Part shown: piece by piece, positions 10,981 to 18,585 of the stretch | Layout: every line of letters starts with the position of its first letter | Position numbering within the stretch: the stretch's first letter is position 1 | Assembly (NCBI RefSeq): GCF_000473145.1 | Contig: NZ_KI421502.1 | Location: 38,218-102,217 of the forward strand | Length of the DNA stretch: 64,000 nucleotides | Origin: Leisingera daeponensis DSM 23529 | GTDB taxonomy: Bacteria > Pseudomonadota > Alphaproteobacteria > Rhodobacterales > Rhodobacteraceae | Direction: 5' to 3' | Notes under the pieces: model-generated | Told to the model about the DNA's origin: nothing | What the model saw: only the letters and a program-made list of their open reading frames with translations | The model's database searches: none | Translations under genes and position numbers: made by a program

Positions 10981-12294
10981 TTAGCGGGGATACCGCGGAT
11001 GCAGATCGTCGATGATGATCGGATGCGCGTGCGGCGCGGCCCCCCGCAGGTGCGGATGGTCGGCTGGCAAATCCGGATGGCTGTGCGCAACCGGTGCGGC
11101 GCTGTCGCGGGGCCACAGGCGCTGTGCGGCAAACAGCCCTGCTGCGGCCAGAAGCGCCAGCACCAGCATCGCTGCCGCCCCGCCCCAGGCGGCCATCAGC
11201 CAGGCCGACAGCGGATAGAACAGCAGCCAGCAGGCGTGCGACAGGGTGAACTGCGCGGCAAAGATCGCGGGCCGGTCCGCCGCATGGGCCGAGCGCGCCA
11301 GCAGCCGCCCCGAGGGCGTCAGCACCGCCGACCAGCCAACGCCGATCACCGCCCAGCCGATTGCCAGCCGTGCAAAGGTCAGCGGCGCGGCAAAGGCCGC
11401 CAGCGCCAGGATGGCCATGGCGGCGATGCCCAGCCCTGCCCCGGCCAGCATCACGGTCCGGTCCGGCAGCCGCTCCAGCAGCCGCGGCAGCAGCATGGCC
11501 GACAGCATCGAGCCGCCGCCGAACGCCGCCAGCGCCAGCGCGACGGAGCTTTCAGGCAGGGTCATGCCCGCACGCACCAGCACCACCGTGTTGACGATCA
11601 CCATCGCGCCGATGGCCGACACCACCCAGTTCAGCGCCAGAAGCCCGCGCAGCCGCGGTGTCTTGAGGTAATTGCGGATGCCGCGGGTCGTGCGCTCCCA
11701 GACCGGGCGCGGCGCCTTGGGCGCGGGCGACGGCAGCACGATTGTCAGCAGCAGCAGCGCCGATCCGGCGAACCCCGCCGCGGTGCCCCAGAACAGAGTG
11801 CCGGAACTGACCACCAGCAGCAGCGCCGCGGCCAGCATCGGGCTGGCCAGGCTCTCCAGCTCAAACGCCAGCCGCGACAGCGACAGCGCCTGGGTGTATT
11901 CCTTCTCATCGGTCAGCACATCGGGGATCGAGGCCTGGAACGCGGGCGTGAACCCGGCAGAGGCGGATTGCAGCACGAAGATCAGCACATAGACCTGCCA
12001 GACCTCGCTGACGAACGGCAGGCAAACCGCCACCGCCATCCGCACCAGATCCAAGCCGATCAGCATTGTCCGCCGGTCCGCCTGTTCCGCCCAGGCGGCC
12101 GCGATCGGGGCCACGGTGACATAGGCCACCATCTTGATCGTCAGCGCGGTGCCCAGCACCAGCCCGGCGCGGTCGCCCGCCAGGTCAAAGGCCAGCAGCC
12201 CAAGCGCCACGGTCGCCAGGCCGGTGCCGGTCAGCGCCACGATCTGGGCCAGGAACAGATGCCGGTAAGTCCGGTTCTTCAGGATGGAGAGCAT
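10981..12294 (-). CDS. MFS-type transporter with His-rich C-terminal tail
   Basis: A 437-residue major facilitator with about twelve hydrophobic segments, beginning MLSILKNRTYRHLFLAQIVA. It resembles the EntS-like exporter group, with loop 2-3 AEQADRRTMLIGLDLVRM. An in-frame start 66 bp upstream is less likely because ATG 12294 begins at the usual N-terminus of the family. The last 35 residues hold seven histidines (VAHSHPDLPADHPH, then PHAHP), which may bind a metal. It sits between parS-like sites 1 and 2, separate from hutI. The substrate cannot be deduced. Confidence 0.8.
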   Translation of the reverse strand: MLSILKNRTYRHLFLAQIVALTGTGLATVALGLLAFDLAGDRAGLVLGTALTIKMVAYVTVAPIAAAWAEQADRRTMLIGLDLVRMAVAVCLPFVSEVWQVYVLIFVLQSASAGFTPAFQASIPDVLTDEKEYTQALSLSRLAFELESLASPMLAAALLLVVSSGTLFWGTAAGFAGSALLLLTIVLPSPAPKAPRPVWERTTRGIRNYLKTPRLRGLLALNWVVSAIGAMVIVNTVVLVRAGMTLPESSVALALAAFGGGSMLSAMLLPRLLERLPDRTVMLAGAGLGIAAMAILALAAFAAPLTFARLAIGWAVIGVGWSAVLTPSGRLLARSAHAADRPAIFAAQFTLSHACWLLFYPLSAWLMAAWGGAAAMLVLALLAAAGLFAAQRLWPRDSAAPVAHSHPDLPADHPHLRGAAPHAHPIIIDDLHPRYPR

Positions 12295-12394
12295 GGGCCA
12301 CTGGGTCCTCGGGCTGGGAGCGTTGCCGCCACTGTGGCCGGAGGCCAGTGGCAAAAGCAACGGCCCGGACCACCGGAACGCCGCGGCAGAGAAA

Positions 12395-12412
12395 AATTGT
12401 CAGCTGACAATT
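12395..12412. promoter_or_regulatory. parS-like partition palindrome 2
   Basis: AATTGTCAGCTGACAATT is an 18-bp perfect palindrome. With A-rich and T-rich flanks it extends to AAAATT...AATTATT with one mismatch. It has the same core as sites 1, 3 and 4 and lies 101 bp upstream of the MFS start. Confidence 0.82.
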
Positions 12413-12516
12413 ATTGGAGTCCAAGCGTGTGCTGGCGCTGAGCGCGGGCGGCGGCTGGCTGCGAAACCGCTTGGGAATGACCCGTGTGAGCGGCAGGCGC
12501 CGCCAGAAACAGCCGG

Positions 12517-12534
12517 AATTGTCAGCTGACAATT
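12517..12534. promoter_or_regulatory. parS-like partition palindrome 3
   Basis: An 18-bp perfect palindrome with the shared core. Centre-to-centre distance to site 2 is 122 bp and to site 4 about 133 bp, so the three proximal sites are almost evenly spaced. Confidence 0.82.
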
Positions 12535-12647
12535 TTTCATAGGCAGACGATGCGAGCCGAGGTCAGCAGGACCGCGGGCAGGGCGCGCATCATCCCGCAG
12601 AAGCGCCATTGGGCTTTGCAGACCCTTCGCAATCCCGCACCCGGCAG

Positions 12648-12669
12648 AAAATTGTCAGCTGACAATTTT
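12648..12669. promoter_or_regulatory. parS-like partition palindrome 4, containing the repC stop codon
   Basis: A perfect 22-bp palindrome identical to site 1 over all 22 bases. On the minus strand its centre supplies the codons AAA ATT GTC AGC TGA, so the last residues of RepC (KIVS) and its stop codon are built from the site. Confidence 0.85.
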
Positions 12670-13794
12670 CGCCCCGGCACCCCTTTGCAGCAGCGCATCC
12701 AGCATCGGCTTGGTCGAAAACTGACCGGCCCGCGCCTTCTGCGCCAGCCGCCGCAGATAGGCGCCCGGGCTGCGGATGGTGCCCAGCTTCTCCAGTATGC
12801 ACATGACCGCTGTTGCCGCGTCCCTGCGGCCCATGGCGGCGCGTGCATCGCTCAGCACGGGCATTGCGATCCCCATCATCGGTGACAGCTTCTCGGCAAT
12901 CCGGTCGGCATCCTGCCAGCTTCGCAATCCGCCGGGGTAGTAGCTTTGCACTTCCGGGCAGGCCCGCAGAACCGTGGTGAGGCCATTGTCATTCTCAGCC
13001 TTTTCCCGGGCTGTGTCTGCACCGTCCGAGGGGCCTTGGGGGGCTGCGGCCTGCGCCGCTTCAGAGTCAGAATCTTTTTTTATTGAATACTGTATGTGCC
13101 GCTCATTCTGGCCGGTGCTGCCGCTCATTTCGCGTGCAGGCAGCCGGGAAGGCTGCGGCGTCTCCTCCGGTGTCCGGCTGGCAATTTCGTCGCGCAGCGT
13201 TTCAGCCATCCGAGCCAGCTCCGCCGCGCAGGGTTTGCGGCGCAGCAGCTTGCGGGCGGTGTCCAGCAGCTCCGCAGCGCCGTCTGCCAGGTCCAACAGC
13301 TGCTGGCGCAGCACGGCCACCCGGTCACGCATAACCGCCAAACGCTCGGCGCGGGCCTTGGCCTCCAGCGCGGCGTCAAAGATCTGGCTGGCGTGGCGGG
13401 CGAGGGGAGACAGGTCGAAGCCGAAGGCCAGCGCCGTGTCCTCGCCGCTGCGGCGGGCATAGCGCTTGCGGTTGGGGCTGTTCTTCCGGCTGACAATGCC
13501 AATGCGGGTGAGGGCGGCCAGATGGCGGCGCAGGGTGCTTTCGGGCATCCCGTTCAAGCGCTCCATCAGCTTGCGGTTCGACGGGAACACGATGGCGCTG
13601 TCCGGGTCCGCGGGCAGGGCGCGCTCCGGGAAGAAGGTGAGCAGGGCCTTCAGCACCCCAAGGGTGCGGTGGCTGAGTTCGAATTCCGCGGCGGCGTGCG
13701 TCAGCGCAGCCAGAAGGTCCCACTTGTCGTGAGTACCTGCCAGCCGGCCGCACGGATCCTGCCGCCCAAATGCGATTTGGGACGCCTTTTCCAT
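12655..13794 (-). CDS. repC: Replication initiator RepC of a repABC replicon
   Basis: A 379-residue RepC-family initiator, third gene of repABC. The N-terminus MEKASQIAFGRQDPCGRLAG is characteristic, followed by a winged-helix region (FPSNRKLMERLNGMPESTLRRHLAALTRIGIVSRKNSPNRKRYARR) that reads replication-origin DNA. In repABC plasmids the origin lies within repC itself. I chose ATG 13794; the frame stays open to 13851 but the extra residues do not fit the family. The stop codon is inside parS-like site 4. The 180-bp gap to repB holds the antisense RNA that limits its synthesis. Confidence 0.92.
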   Translation of the reverse strand: MEKASQIAFGRQDPCGRLAGTHDKWDLLAALTHAAAEFELSHRTLGVLKALLTFFPERALPADPDSAIVFPSNRKLMERLNGMPESTLRRHLAALTRIGIVSRKNSPNRKRYARRSGEDTALAFGFDLSPLARHASQIFDAALEAKARAERLAVMRDRVAVLRQQLLDLADGAAELLDTARKLLRRKPCAAELARMAETLRDEIASRTPEETPQPSRLPAREMSGSTGQNERHIQYSIKKDSDSEAAQAAAPQGPSDGADTAREKAENDNGLTTVLRACPEVQSYYPGGLRSWQDADRIAEKLSPMMGIAMPVLSDARAAMGRRDAATAVMCILEKLGTIRSPGAYLRRLAQKARAGQFSTKPMLDALLQRGAGAKIVS

Positions 13795-13844
13795 GATTTT
13801 TTCACGAAAGACAAAAAATACCCGCCCCTGTGCGGCGCACAGAG

Positions 13845-13873
13845 TTGACACTGACGAGTCTGAAGGGCTATTC
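13845..13873 (+). promoter_or_regulatory. Promoter of the antisense (incompatibility) RNA
   Basis: TTGACA (13845-13850), 17 bp, CTATTC (13868-13873): a consensus -35 box with optimal spacing, directed opposite to repABC in the repB-repC gap. Confidence 0.7.
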
Positions 13874-13879
13874 CAAAGG

Positions 13880-13934
13880 TGCTAAATCTGAGAACGGCCT
13901 TCTGGGATGTAATGTCCTGGGGGGCTTTTCTTTT
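13880..13934 (+). ncRNA. Counter-transcribed RNA (IncA-type) controlling repC
   Basis: A short RNA of about 55 nt is predicted between the promoter above and an intrinsic terminator: stem GCCTTCTGGGA (13897-13907) with TCCTGGGGGGC (13915-13925), closed by several G-U pairs, loop TGTAATG, then TTTTCTTTT. Location (repB-repC gap), size and direction (antisense to repC leader) match the ctRNAs known from repABC plasmids, which form a copy-number and incompatibility switch. The exact 5' end is an estimate. Confidence 0.75.
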
Positions 13935-13974
13935 GCCTGCTACGTGCCTCCTGTCCTGTTTTCTCTGCTCTTGC

Positions 13975-14949
13975 TCAGTCTTCCGGCTGCTCGGGCTGGT
14001 CTTGCTGCCAGCGGCCGTGAAGCTCTGCCATGATCTCTTCCGCGTTGGCGTCGAACCAGGCGTCAAAGCCCGGCGCGTCCTTGGCGGCGATCGTCAGGGT
14101 GATCCCCTTGGCGGTGGTCTTGATGCCCGCGACCTCAGCGCCGTTGCTGCCGGGCAGGGGGCGCGACTTCGGCGGGGCAGGGGCCGGTTTGACCTCCTGC
14201 GGCACGTCCTGGGCGTGTTTCAGAACGGCCTCGAACCGGCCGTCGGAATCAAAGGTCGTGAAATCGGGCCGGTTCGTCCGGGTGATTGCCCGGGACCGTG
14301 CCGCGGGATCGTCGAACAGCTTGACCAGCATCATCCAGCGGTCGCGGCCGATGCCGGGGGCAGAGCCGATTGCCCGCAGGAAGGGCAGATCAAAGGCGGT
14401 GCCGACCTTGAGCATCCGCGACACCATCGGCAGGTCGATGGACAGCGCGGCGGCAATTGTCTGCCGTCCATAGCCATCGGCCTGCAACTGCGCCGCAAAG
14501 GCGGCCTTTTCGATAAAGCTGAGGTCCTGGCGCGAGGTGTTTTCCTGGCCCTGCGCCATCACCAGCGCGTGGTCGTCCAGCTGCCGCACCATCGCCTTGA
14601 CGGGCAGGCCCAGCTCGCGCAGCGCCTTCAGGCGGCGGCGGCCATAGACGATTTCAAACCGCCCCGGCGTCTTGGAGTGCGGCCGCAGCAGCACCGGCAC
14701 CTGCTGGCCATAGGTCTTCAGGCTGTCCTTCAGCTGGTTGAAGGCCGCGCCGTCCATGCCCAGCCGGTCCTCGTAGCCGGCGTCGTCGATCAGGGCCGTG
14801 TCGATTTCCTGCACCGCGCTTTCCTGCAGCTTGCTGAGCGAGGATTGCAGCGCCCCGACCGCGCCGCGCGGCATCATCTTGGGTTTCGGCCCGCCAGCGG
14901 ATGCTGCCGGGCTGCTGAGTGCCGTGCTGAGAATGCCTTTGCGTGCCAT
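13975..14949 (-). CDS. repB: Plasmid partition protein RepB (ParB family)
   Basis: A 324-residue ParB-type centromere-binding protein. The ParB nuclease-like core with GRRRLKALRELG and the signature GQENTSRQDLSFIEKA is followed by a helix-turn-helix (YGRQTIAAALSIDLPMVSRMLKV) that should bind the AATTGTCAGCTGACAATT sites nearby. ATG 14949 (MARKGIL) is preferred: it overlaps the repA stop as TGATG and has GGAGG five bases upstream. ATG 14961 would add four residues. The C-terminal 90 residues are the variable dimerisation part. Confidence 0.93.
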   Translation of the reverse strand: MARKGILSTALSSPAASAGGPKPKMMPRGAVGALQSSLSKLQESAVQEIDTALIDDAGYEDRLGMDGAAFNQLKDSLKTYGQQVPVLLRPHSKTPGRFEIVYGRRRLKALRELGLPVKAMVRQLDDHALVMAQGQENTSRQDLSFIEKAAFAAQLQADGYGRQTIAAALSIDLPMVSRMLKVGTAFDLPFLRAIGSAPGIGRDRWMMLVKLFDDPAARSRAITRTNRPDFTTFDSDGRFEAVLKHAQDVPQEVKPAPAPPKSRPLPGSNGAEVAGIKTTAKGITLTIAAKDAPGFDAWFDANAEEIMAELHGRWQQDQPEQPED

Positions 14950-16124
14950 CAACGCCTCCATGCTTGTTGAAGGAGCGATTCTATTTCATCGTTAACTTGA
15001 TTCAGTGAATCGACCGCACGGTCATAGGTTGACCTGTGAAACTGGGATCTTTCGACCTCATAGACCGTCTGCTGGGTCAGGCCCGCGTCGGAAATCGCGG
15101 TGGATTTCAGCATCGGGGCGACCATGACCTCCTCGCCGAACAATTGCCGCAGGAATGCAACCACCTGTTGCTGCGGGCCGTCGTTCGGCTCGTACCGGTT
15201 GATCAGGAAGCGCAGGAAATCGAACTCCAGCGCTGCGCCTGCGTTGGACACCACGTCCAGCAGCTCGGCTGACATCTGCAGGAACTGCGACATAGACGCG
15301 ATGTCGAGCATGTTCGGCACCACGGTGATGATCACGCCGGTCGAGGCGCAGAGCGCCGACATGGTGAGATAGCCGAGCTGCGGCGGGCAGTCGAAGATGA
15401 TCACGTCGTAATCGGCCTCGACCTCCTCCAGCGCCGCGGCCATGCGCGAAAAGAACGCGGGCTGCACGTTGTGGATCAGCGCCTGCGGCGTCTCATGCTC
15501 GAATTCCTGCAGGATCAGACCGCCCGGCGCCAGGTCCAGGCCGGTGAAATAGGTTTGCTGGATGATCTGGCGCAGGGGCAGGGGGTCATCATAGCGGATT
15601 GCGTCGTAAATCGTCCCTGTTTCGAGGAAATCGACCTCTGGCCGGTAGCCGAAAAGCGTCGTCAGCGACGCCTGAGGGTCGATATCCACCGCCAGCACCC
15701 GGTAGCCCTTGAGCGCCAGCCGCTGCGCGGTATGGATGGACGAGGTGGTCTTGCCCGAGCCGCCTTTGAAGTTCAGGAAGGACAGCACCTGCACCTTGTC
15801 GCCCTCGCGGCGGCCGCGCAGGTAGGTGCCCGGCGTCTTGGCCGAGGCATCCAGGATCTTGCGCATCTCCAGCAGATCGGCGGCGGAATAATGGCGCCGC
15901 CCGCCCGGTGTGGTGTGAACCTCGGGAAGTTTTCCGTCAAAATGCAGCTTGCGCAGAAAACTGGAGGAAATGCCCAGCATCTCCGCCGCTTCCCCGGGGC
16001 TGAACAGCCGCAGCTCCTTCCTTGCATCCGGCGCAAAACTCGCCAGCATATGGCTGTTGAGGGCCGCACTTAGGTTCTCCGCGTTTTCGCGGATTCGCTG
16101 ATTGATGTGGAGTGCTACTGCCAA
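14949..16124 (-). CDS. repA: Plasmid partition ATPase RepA (ParA family)
   Basis: A 391-residue ParA-type ATPase that, with RepB, segregates the replicon and represses the repABC promoter. An N-terminal MerR-like HTH (about residues 40-92, FSPGEAAEMLGISSSFLRKL) precedes the deviant Walker A KGGSGKTT at 120-127, DIDPQASLT and IIFDCPPQLG. The start is TTG at 16124, backed by AGAGGG six bases upstream. It is the first gene of the repABC operon, coupled to repB. Confidence 0.93.
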   Translation of the reverse strand: MAVALHINQRIRENAENLSAALNSHMLASFAPDARKELRLFSPGEAAEMLGISSSFLRKLHFDGKLPEVHTTPGGRRHYSAADLLEMRKILDASAKTPGTYLRGRREGDKVQVLSFLNFKGGSGKTTSSIHTAQRLALKGYRVLAVDIDPQASLTTLFGYRPEVDFLETGTIYDAIRYDDPLPLRQIIQQTYFTGLDLAPGGLILQEFEHETPQALIHNVQPAFFSRMAAALEEVEADYDVIIFDCPPQLGYLTMSALCASTGVIITVVPNMLDIASMSQFLQMSAELLDVVSNAGAALEFDFLRFLINRYEPNDGPQQQVVAFLRQLFGEEVMVAPMLKSTAISDAGLTQQTVYEVERSQFHRSTYDRAVDSLNQVNDEIESLLQQAWRR

Positions 16125-16143
16125 CTGCTGCCCTCTCGGTAGT

Positions 16144-16207
16144 AACGCTGTTTTGCGTCAGCGCCTTATTTATCGTTTCTATACGCAATGCGAACAGCGT
16201 TTTGCAA
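16144..16207 (-). promoter_or_regulatory. repABC promoter with RepA-type operator repeats
   Basis: On the minus strand TTGCAA (16207-16202), 18 bp, TATAGA (16183-16178) forms a promoter 54 bp before repA. The spacer contains AACGCTGTT (complement of 16193-16201), whose inverted partner lies at 16144-16152, between the -10 and repA. The 9-bp inverted repeat brackets the start region and is a reasonable autorepression operator. Confidence 0.6.
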
Positions 16208-16599
16208 TAGATTCCTTCATTTACAGGTTGCAGACGTGTTTTCCGGATTTCTGCCGGATTGCGAAACCCGCGGCAAGTTTCGCCATAATAGACTGAAAAT
16301 AAATACAAAATATGCTCGCCGCAGCGCCGGGGCAGGGGAGGGCGGGCCATCCCTGCGGCAGTTGGCAGAATCCGAAACGCCTGCCGGGGCCGAGTCGCAC
16401 CGGATAAGGCGGCAGCATGAGTCTGCGGCAAACGGCGCTGATTAGGGCCTGTTTTTTCGAGGATGGCCTCCCGGATCGGCGCGCCGCCGCGCCGGGCCGG
16501 CCTGCCGCGGGCCTGAAATCCGGTGCCTGACCGCAAGCCGCAGCGGAATTCGGCGGGAAAGGCATTTTCCACAACTAAAAATGAGGGAATCCTTGTTCT
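16208..16599. other. Non-coding stretch upstream of repABC
   Basis: About 390 bp without a supported gene between the divergent repA and the gene at 16647. It contains a locally AT-richer segment (16285-16315), and nothing in it was recognised. Open frames crossing it are shadows without start or composition support. Confidence 0.5.
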
Positions 16600-16618
16600 G
16601 CACTCGTCATGCGAGTGC
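16600..16618. promoter_or_regulatory. Hairpin/operator upstream of the 16647 gene
   Basis: GCACTCG-TCATG-CGAGTGC, a perfect 7-bp inverted repeat 28 bp before the start codon and just ahead of the ribosome site AAAGGAG. It could be an operator or a 5'-leader hairpin. Confidence 0.4.
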
Positions 16619-16646
16619 GACAGTCCATTAGTTAAAGGAGAATAAA

Positions 16647-17315
16647 ATGGAACGTAACAGCATCCTCACACATATGCGGGCCATTGAAGACAGGTTCAAC
16701 GCCGAGGGCCTGACGCTTTACGTGTGCACCGATCCCGAAGAGCTGCCGGCGCTTCTGGAGGATGTGGGAAAGAAGCAGGTTCACCCGATGTCCGAAGTCA
16801 GCGCCGAGGAACTGAGGTCGGGGCGGGCGCTCTGGCTGTTCCTGAAGCGGCAGGACCGTTGCATCACCTGCATTTCGGCCAAGAGTGTGGACCTTGGCGG
16901 CAAGGACTTCGGAAATTACTTCCGCGGCCTTGCGGCTTCCCGCTACAGCAACCGCGATCAGGTGGTGGAGAGCGTTTCGCAGCCGCTGGTCGATGAGCTG
17001 CGGGGCAGGCTGATCTACTTTGGCGGGATCGAGGTCGCGCCGGACGAACGCGGCGGCATCCGGCGGCTGGGCGATTTCGCCCAGTATGTGAAACTGCTGG
17101 CCGCCACGCGGTGGGACTTTGACTGGATGTACACGATCATTGCCTACAAGCACCGCCGCCTGGCCGATGATTACGGCTTTAACGGCAAATACCGCAACGC
17201 GATTTCCTGGGCGGATCCGGTGCCCGAAGGGCTGGCGAACGATCAGATGATCCTAGGCCTCAACGCAGTCCACTTCTCGCATATTGTCAGCAGTGTCGAG
17301 CCAGGTAATCTTTGA
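16647..17315 (+). CDS. Unrecognised protein, possibly GNAT-like fold
   Basis: A 222-residue soluble protein of unknown function with a strong ribosome site (AAAGGAG) before ATG 16647. Residues 120-185 run like a distant GNAT acetyltransferase core: a strand (RLIYFGGIEV), APDERGG at 131-137 where the family has its acetyl-CoA P-loop, a helix, then a DDYGFNG element recalling the C-terminal Tyr-Gly-Phe of GNATs. This is pattern resemblance only. Its last 63 bp overlap the 3' end of the HTH gene on the other strand. It is next to repABC. Confidence 0.7.
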   Translation: MERNSILTHMRAIEDRFNAEGLTLYVCTDPEELPALLEDVGKKQVHPMSEVSAEELRSGRALWLFLKRQDRCITCISAKSVDLGGKDFGNYFRGLAASRYSNRDQVVESVSQPLVDELRGRLIYFGGIEVAPDERGGIRRLGDFAQYVKLLAATRWDFDWMYTIIAYKHRRLADDYGFNGKYRNAISWADPVPEGLANDQMILGLNAVHFSHIVSSVEPGNL

Positions 17316-17996
17316 GAAAACGGCCGTGACCGGCTCCCCCCGGGGGCCGGTCACCCGCATGGTCACCTTGCGGTAGCCGCCGCGCACCCGCAGCCCCTTG
17401 ATGATCACGTCCAGCTCCTCGTCGGTGACGATATACGGCACCTCGCTCAGCATCCTGTGCGAGTGCATCGCGCGCGCGATGACCCGTTCCTTGAAGGATC
17501 CGACGATGCGGTAGAAATCCCGGTTCCCGGCCAGCATCAGCCGTTCTGCGGCGGCGCTGCGCTTGCCGATCTGGATCGGGTGCATGATCCGGTCGGTGGC
17601 CTCAAGAGGCTCGTAAAGATCGACCTGATCCTCGAACCACTCCCAATTCCGCAACAGCCCCGCCTCCTGGTGGAACCAGTCCAGAATGTGGTCCGTGGTC
17701 ACGTTGAACCCCGCCCTGGAGCAGGCGGCAAGTTCCGTATTGGCGGCCTCGGCCGCGCGCCAGCGGTTGAGCCGGGCTGCGGAGGCCTGGCTGCCGCCGG
17801 GCAGCTCGAAAAAGAACTGAATGGGAATGCACAGGCCGGCCGACAGCAGCGCCAGCGAGGATGCCGGAATTTCGCGGTTGTTCCGCATCTGGCTTCGCAG
17901 AGTGCCGTAGTTGATCCCGGAGATTGTGCAGGCTGTCTTCAGTCTGACACCTGCGATCTTGCAGGCGGCATCAATGCGGTCGGCAATCATATGCAC
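17253..17996 (-). CDS. HTH-type regulator with C-terminal ligand/sensor-like domain
   Basis: A 247-residue protein. Residues 5-60 form a Cro/XRE-like helix-turn-helix (IAGVRLKTACTISGINYGTL, then SQMRNNREIPASSLALLSAG). Residues about 95-165 (ILDWFHQEAGLLRNWEWFED) look PAS-like, but no motif decides this. The C-terminus is basic (GGYRKVTMRV). It overlaps the 3' end of the 16647 gene by 63 bp and is divergent from 18102. An ACATATGT palindrome lies 12 bp before its start and may be its own operator. Confidence 0.75.
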   Translation of the reverse strand: MHMIADRIDAACKIAGVRLKTACTISGINYGTLRSQMRNNREIPASSLALLSAGLCIPIQFFFELPGGSQASAARLNRWRAAEAANTELAACSRAGFNVTTDHILDWFHQEAGLLRNWEWFEDQVDLYEPLEATDRIMHPIQIGKRSAAAERLMLAGNRDFYRIVGSFKERVIARAMHSHRMLSEVPYIVTDEELDVIIKGLRVRGGYRKVTMRVTGPRGEPVTAVFSKITWLDTADNMREVDCVEA

Positions 17997-18007
17997 CTCA
18001 AAAGTTT

Positions 18008-18063
18008 ACATATGTGAATTATTAAACCAGTAGTTGACACCTATCAGCCAAAGCATCAACAAT
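18008..18063. promoter_or_regulatory. Divergent regulatory region between HTH gene and 18102 gene
   Basis: The palindrome ACATATGT (18008-18015) sits next to the HTH gene start. Toward the right, TTGACA (18034-18039), 18 bp and AACAAT (18058-18063) make a likely promoter for the 18102 gene. Confidence 0.45.
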
Positions 18064-18101
18064 CAATGCGTGTATCGTAGTTATCAGCGGGCGAGTTACC
18101 T

Positions 18102-18437
18102 GTGGAATGGACGAACGAAAAAGCGCATCAGGCCGGGGGACGCGGACGGGACGTGTCCCGGCGCGAGCTTGAACTGCTGAGGAAGGCAAGCGAAGCGTCG
18201 GGGAGGAGCCTGGGCTTCTGGTCCGATTTGACCGAAGGGCTGGACCAGAGGGCGATCGCCCTGCTGGTGTCGCGGGCTCATATGGTTTCGCCGGACGGCT
18301 CTGCCGCGCCCGATACGCTGGCGCAGGACCAGCGCGAGGTGCTTGCCATGCTGTCGCAGGTCGGCCACCGCGACCGCGGGGTGTTTCTGCGGGCGCTGCG
18401 CGGGCTTATCGACCTGCGCAAGGGGCGGCTGAACTAG
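18102..18437 (+). CDS. Unrecognised small helical protein
   Basis: A 111-residue, charged, apparently all-helical protein with GTG start at 18102 (MEWTNEKAHQAGGRGRDVSR). There is no signal peptide, membrane segment or known motif. The pattern of long amphipathic stretches (RRELELLRKASEASG, RDRGVFLRALRGLIDLRK) suggests a helical bundle. The start lies about 40 bp after a good promoter shared with the divergent HTH gene, and an inverted repeat AGCCCC/GGGGCT (18450-18464) follows the stop. Function unknown; a regulatory or DNA-associated role is only suggested by the neighbours. Confidence 0.6.
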   Translation: MEWTNEKAHQAGGRGRDVSRRELELLRKASEASGRSLGFWSDLTEGLDQRAIALLVSRAHMVSPDGSAAPDTLAQDQREVLAMLSQVGHRDRGVFLRALRGLIDLRKGRLN

Positions 18438-18449
18438 GCCGCGCAGGCC

Positions 18450-18464
18450 AGCCCCGCAGGGGCT
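18450..18464 (+). terminator. Short hairpin after the 18102 gene
   Basis: AGCCCC-GCA-GGGGCT, 13 bp after the stop, without a clear U run. Weak candidate terminator. Confidence 0.35.
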
Positions 18465-18585
18465 GCGCTGCGCAAAGAGCCGGCCGTTTCCCGCCATACC
18501 CCTTGACCGGGCTCGATATTTGGGCACCAAAGTTCTTTCGCTGGCTCATACTGGCCGGGGCGAACGAATCTGCATGGAGAAGCCT

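Larger units (their letters stand above)
12295..12654. other. Non-coding stretch between MFS gene and repC carrying two parS-like sites
   Basis: No supported gene lies here. It contains the palindromes at 12395-12412 and 12517-12534 and ends in the one at 12648. In repABC plasmids such anchor sites cluster next to the rep genes. The rest shows no recognisable structure. Confidence 0.6.
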
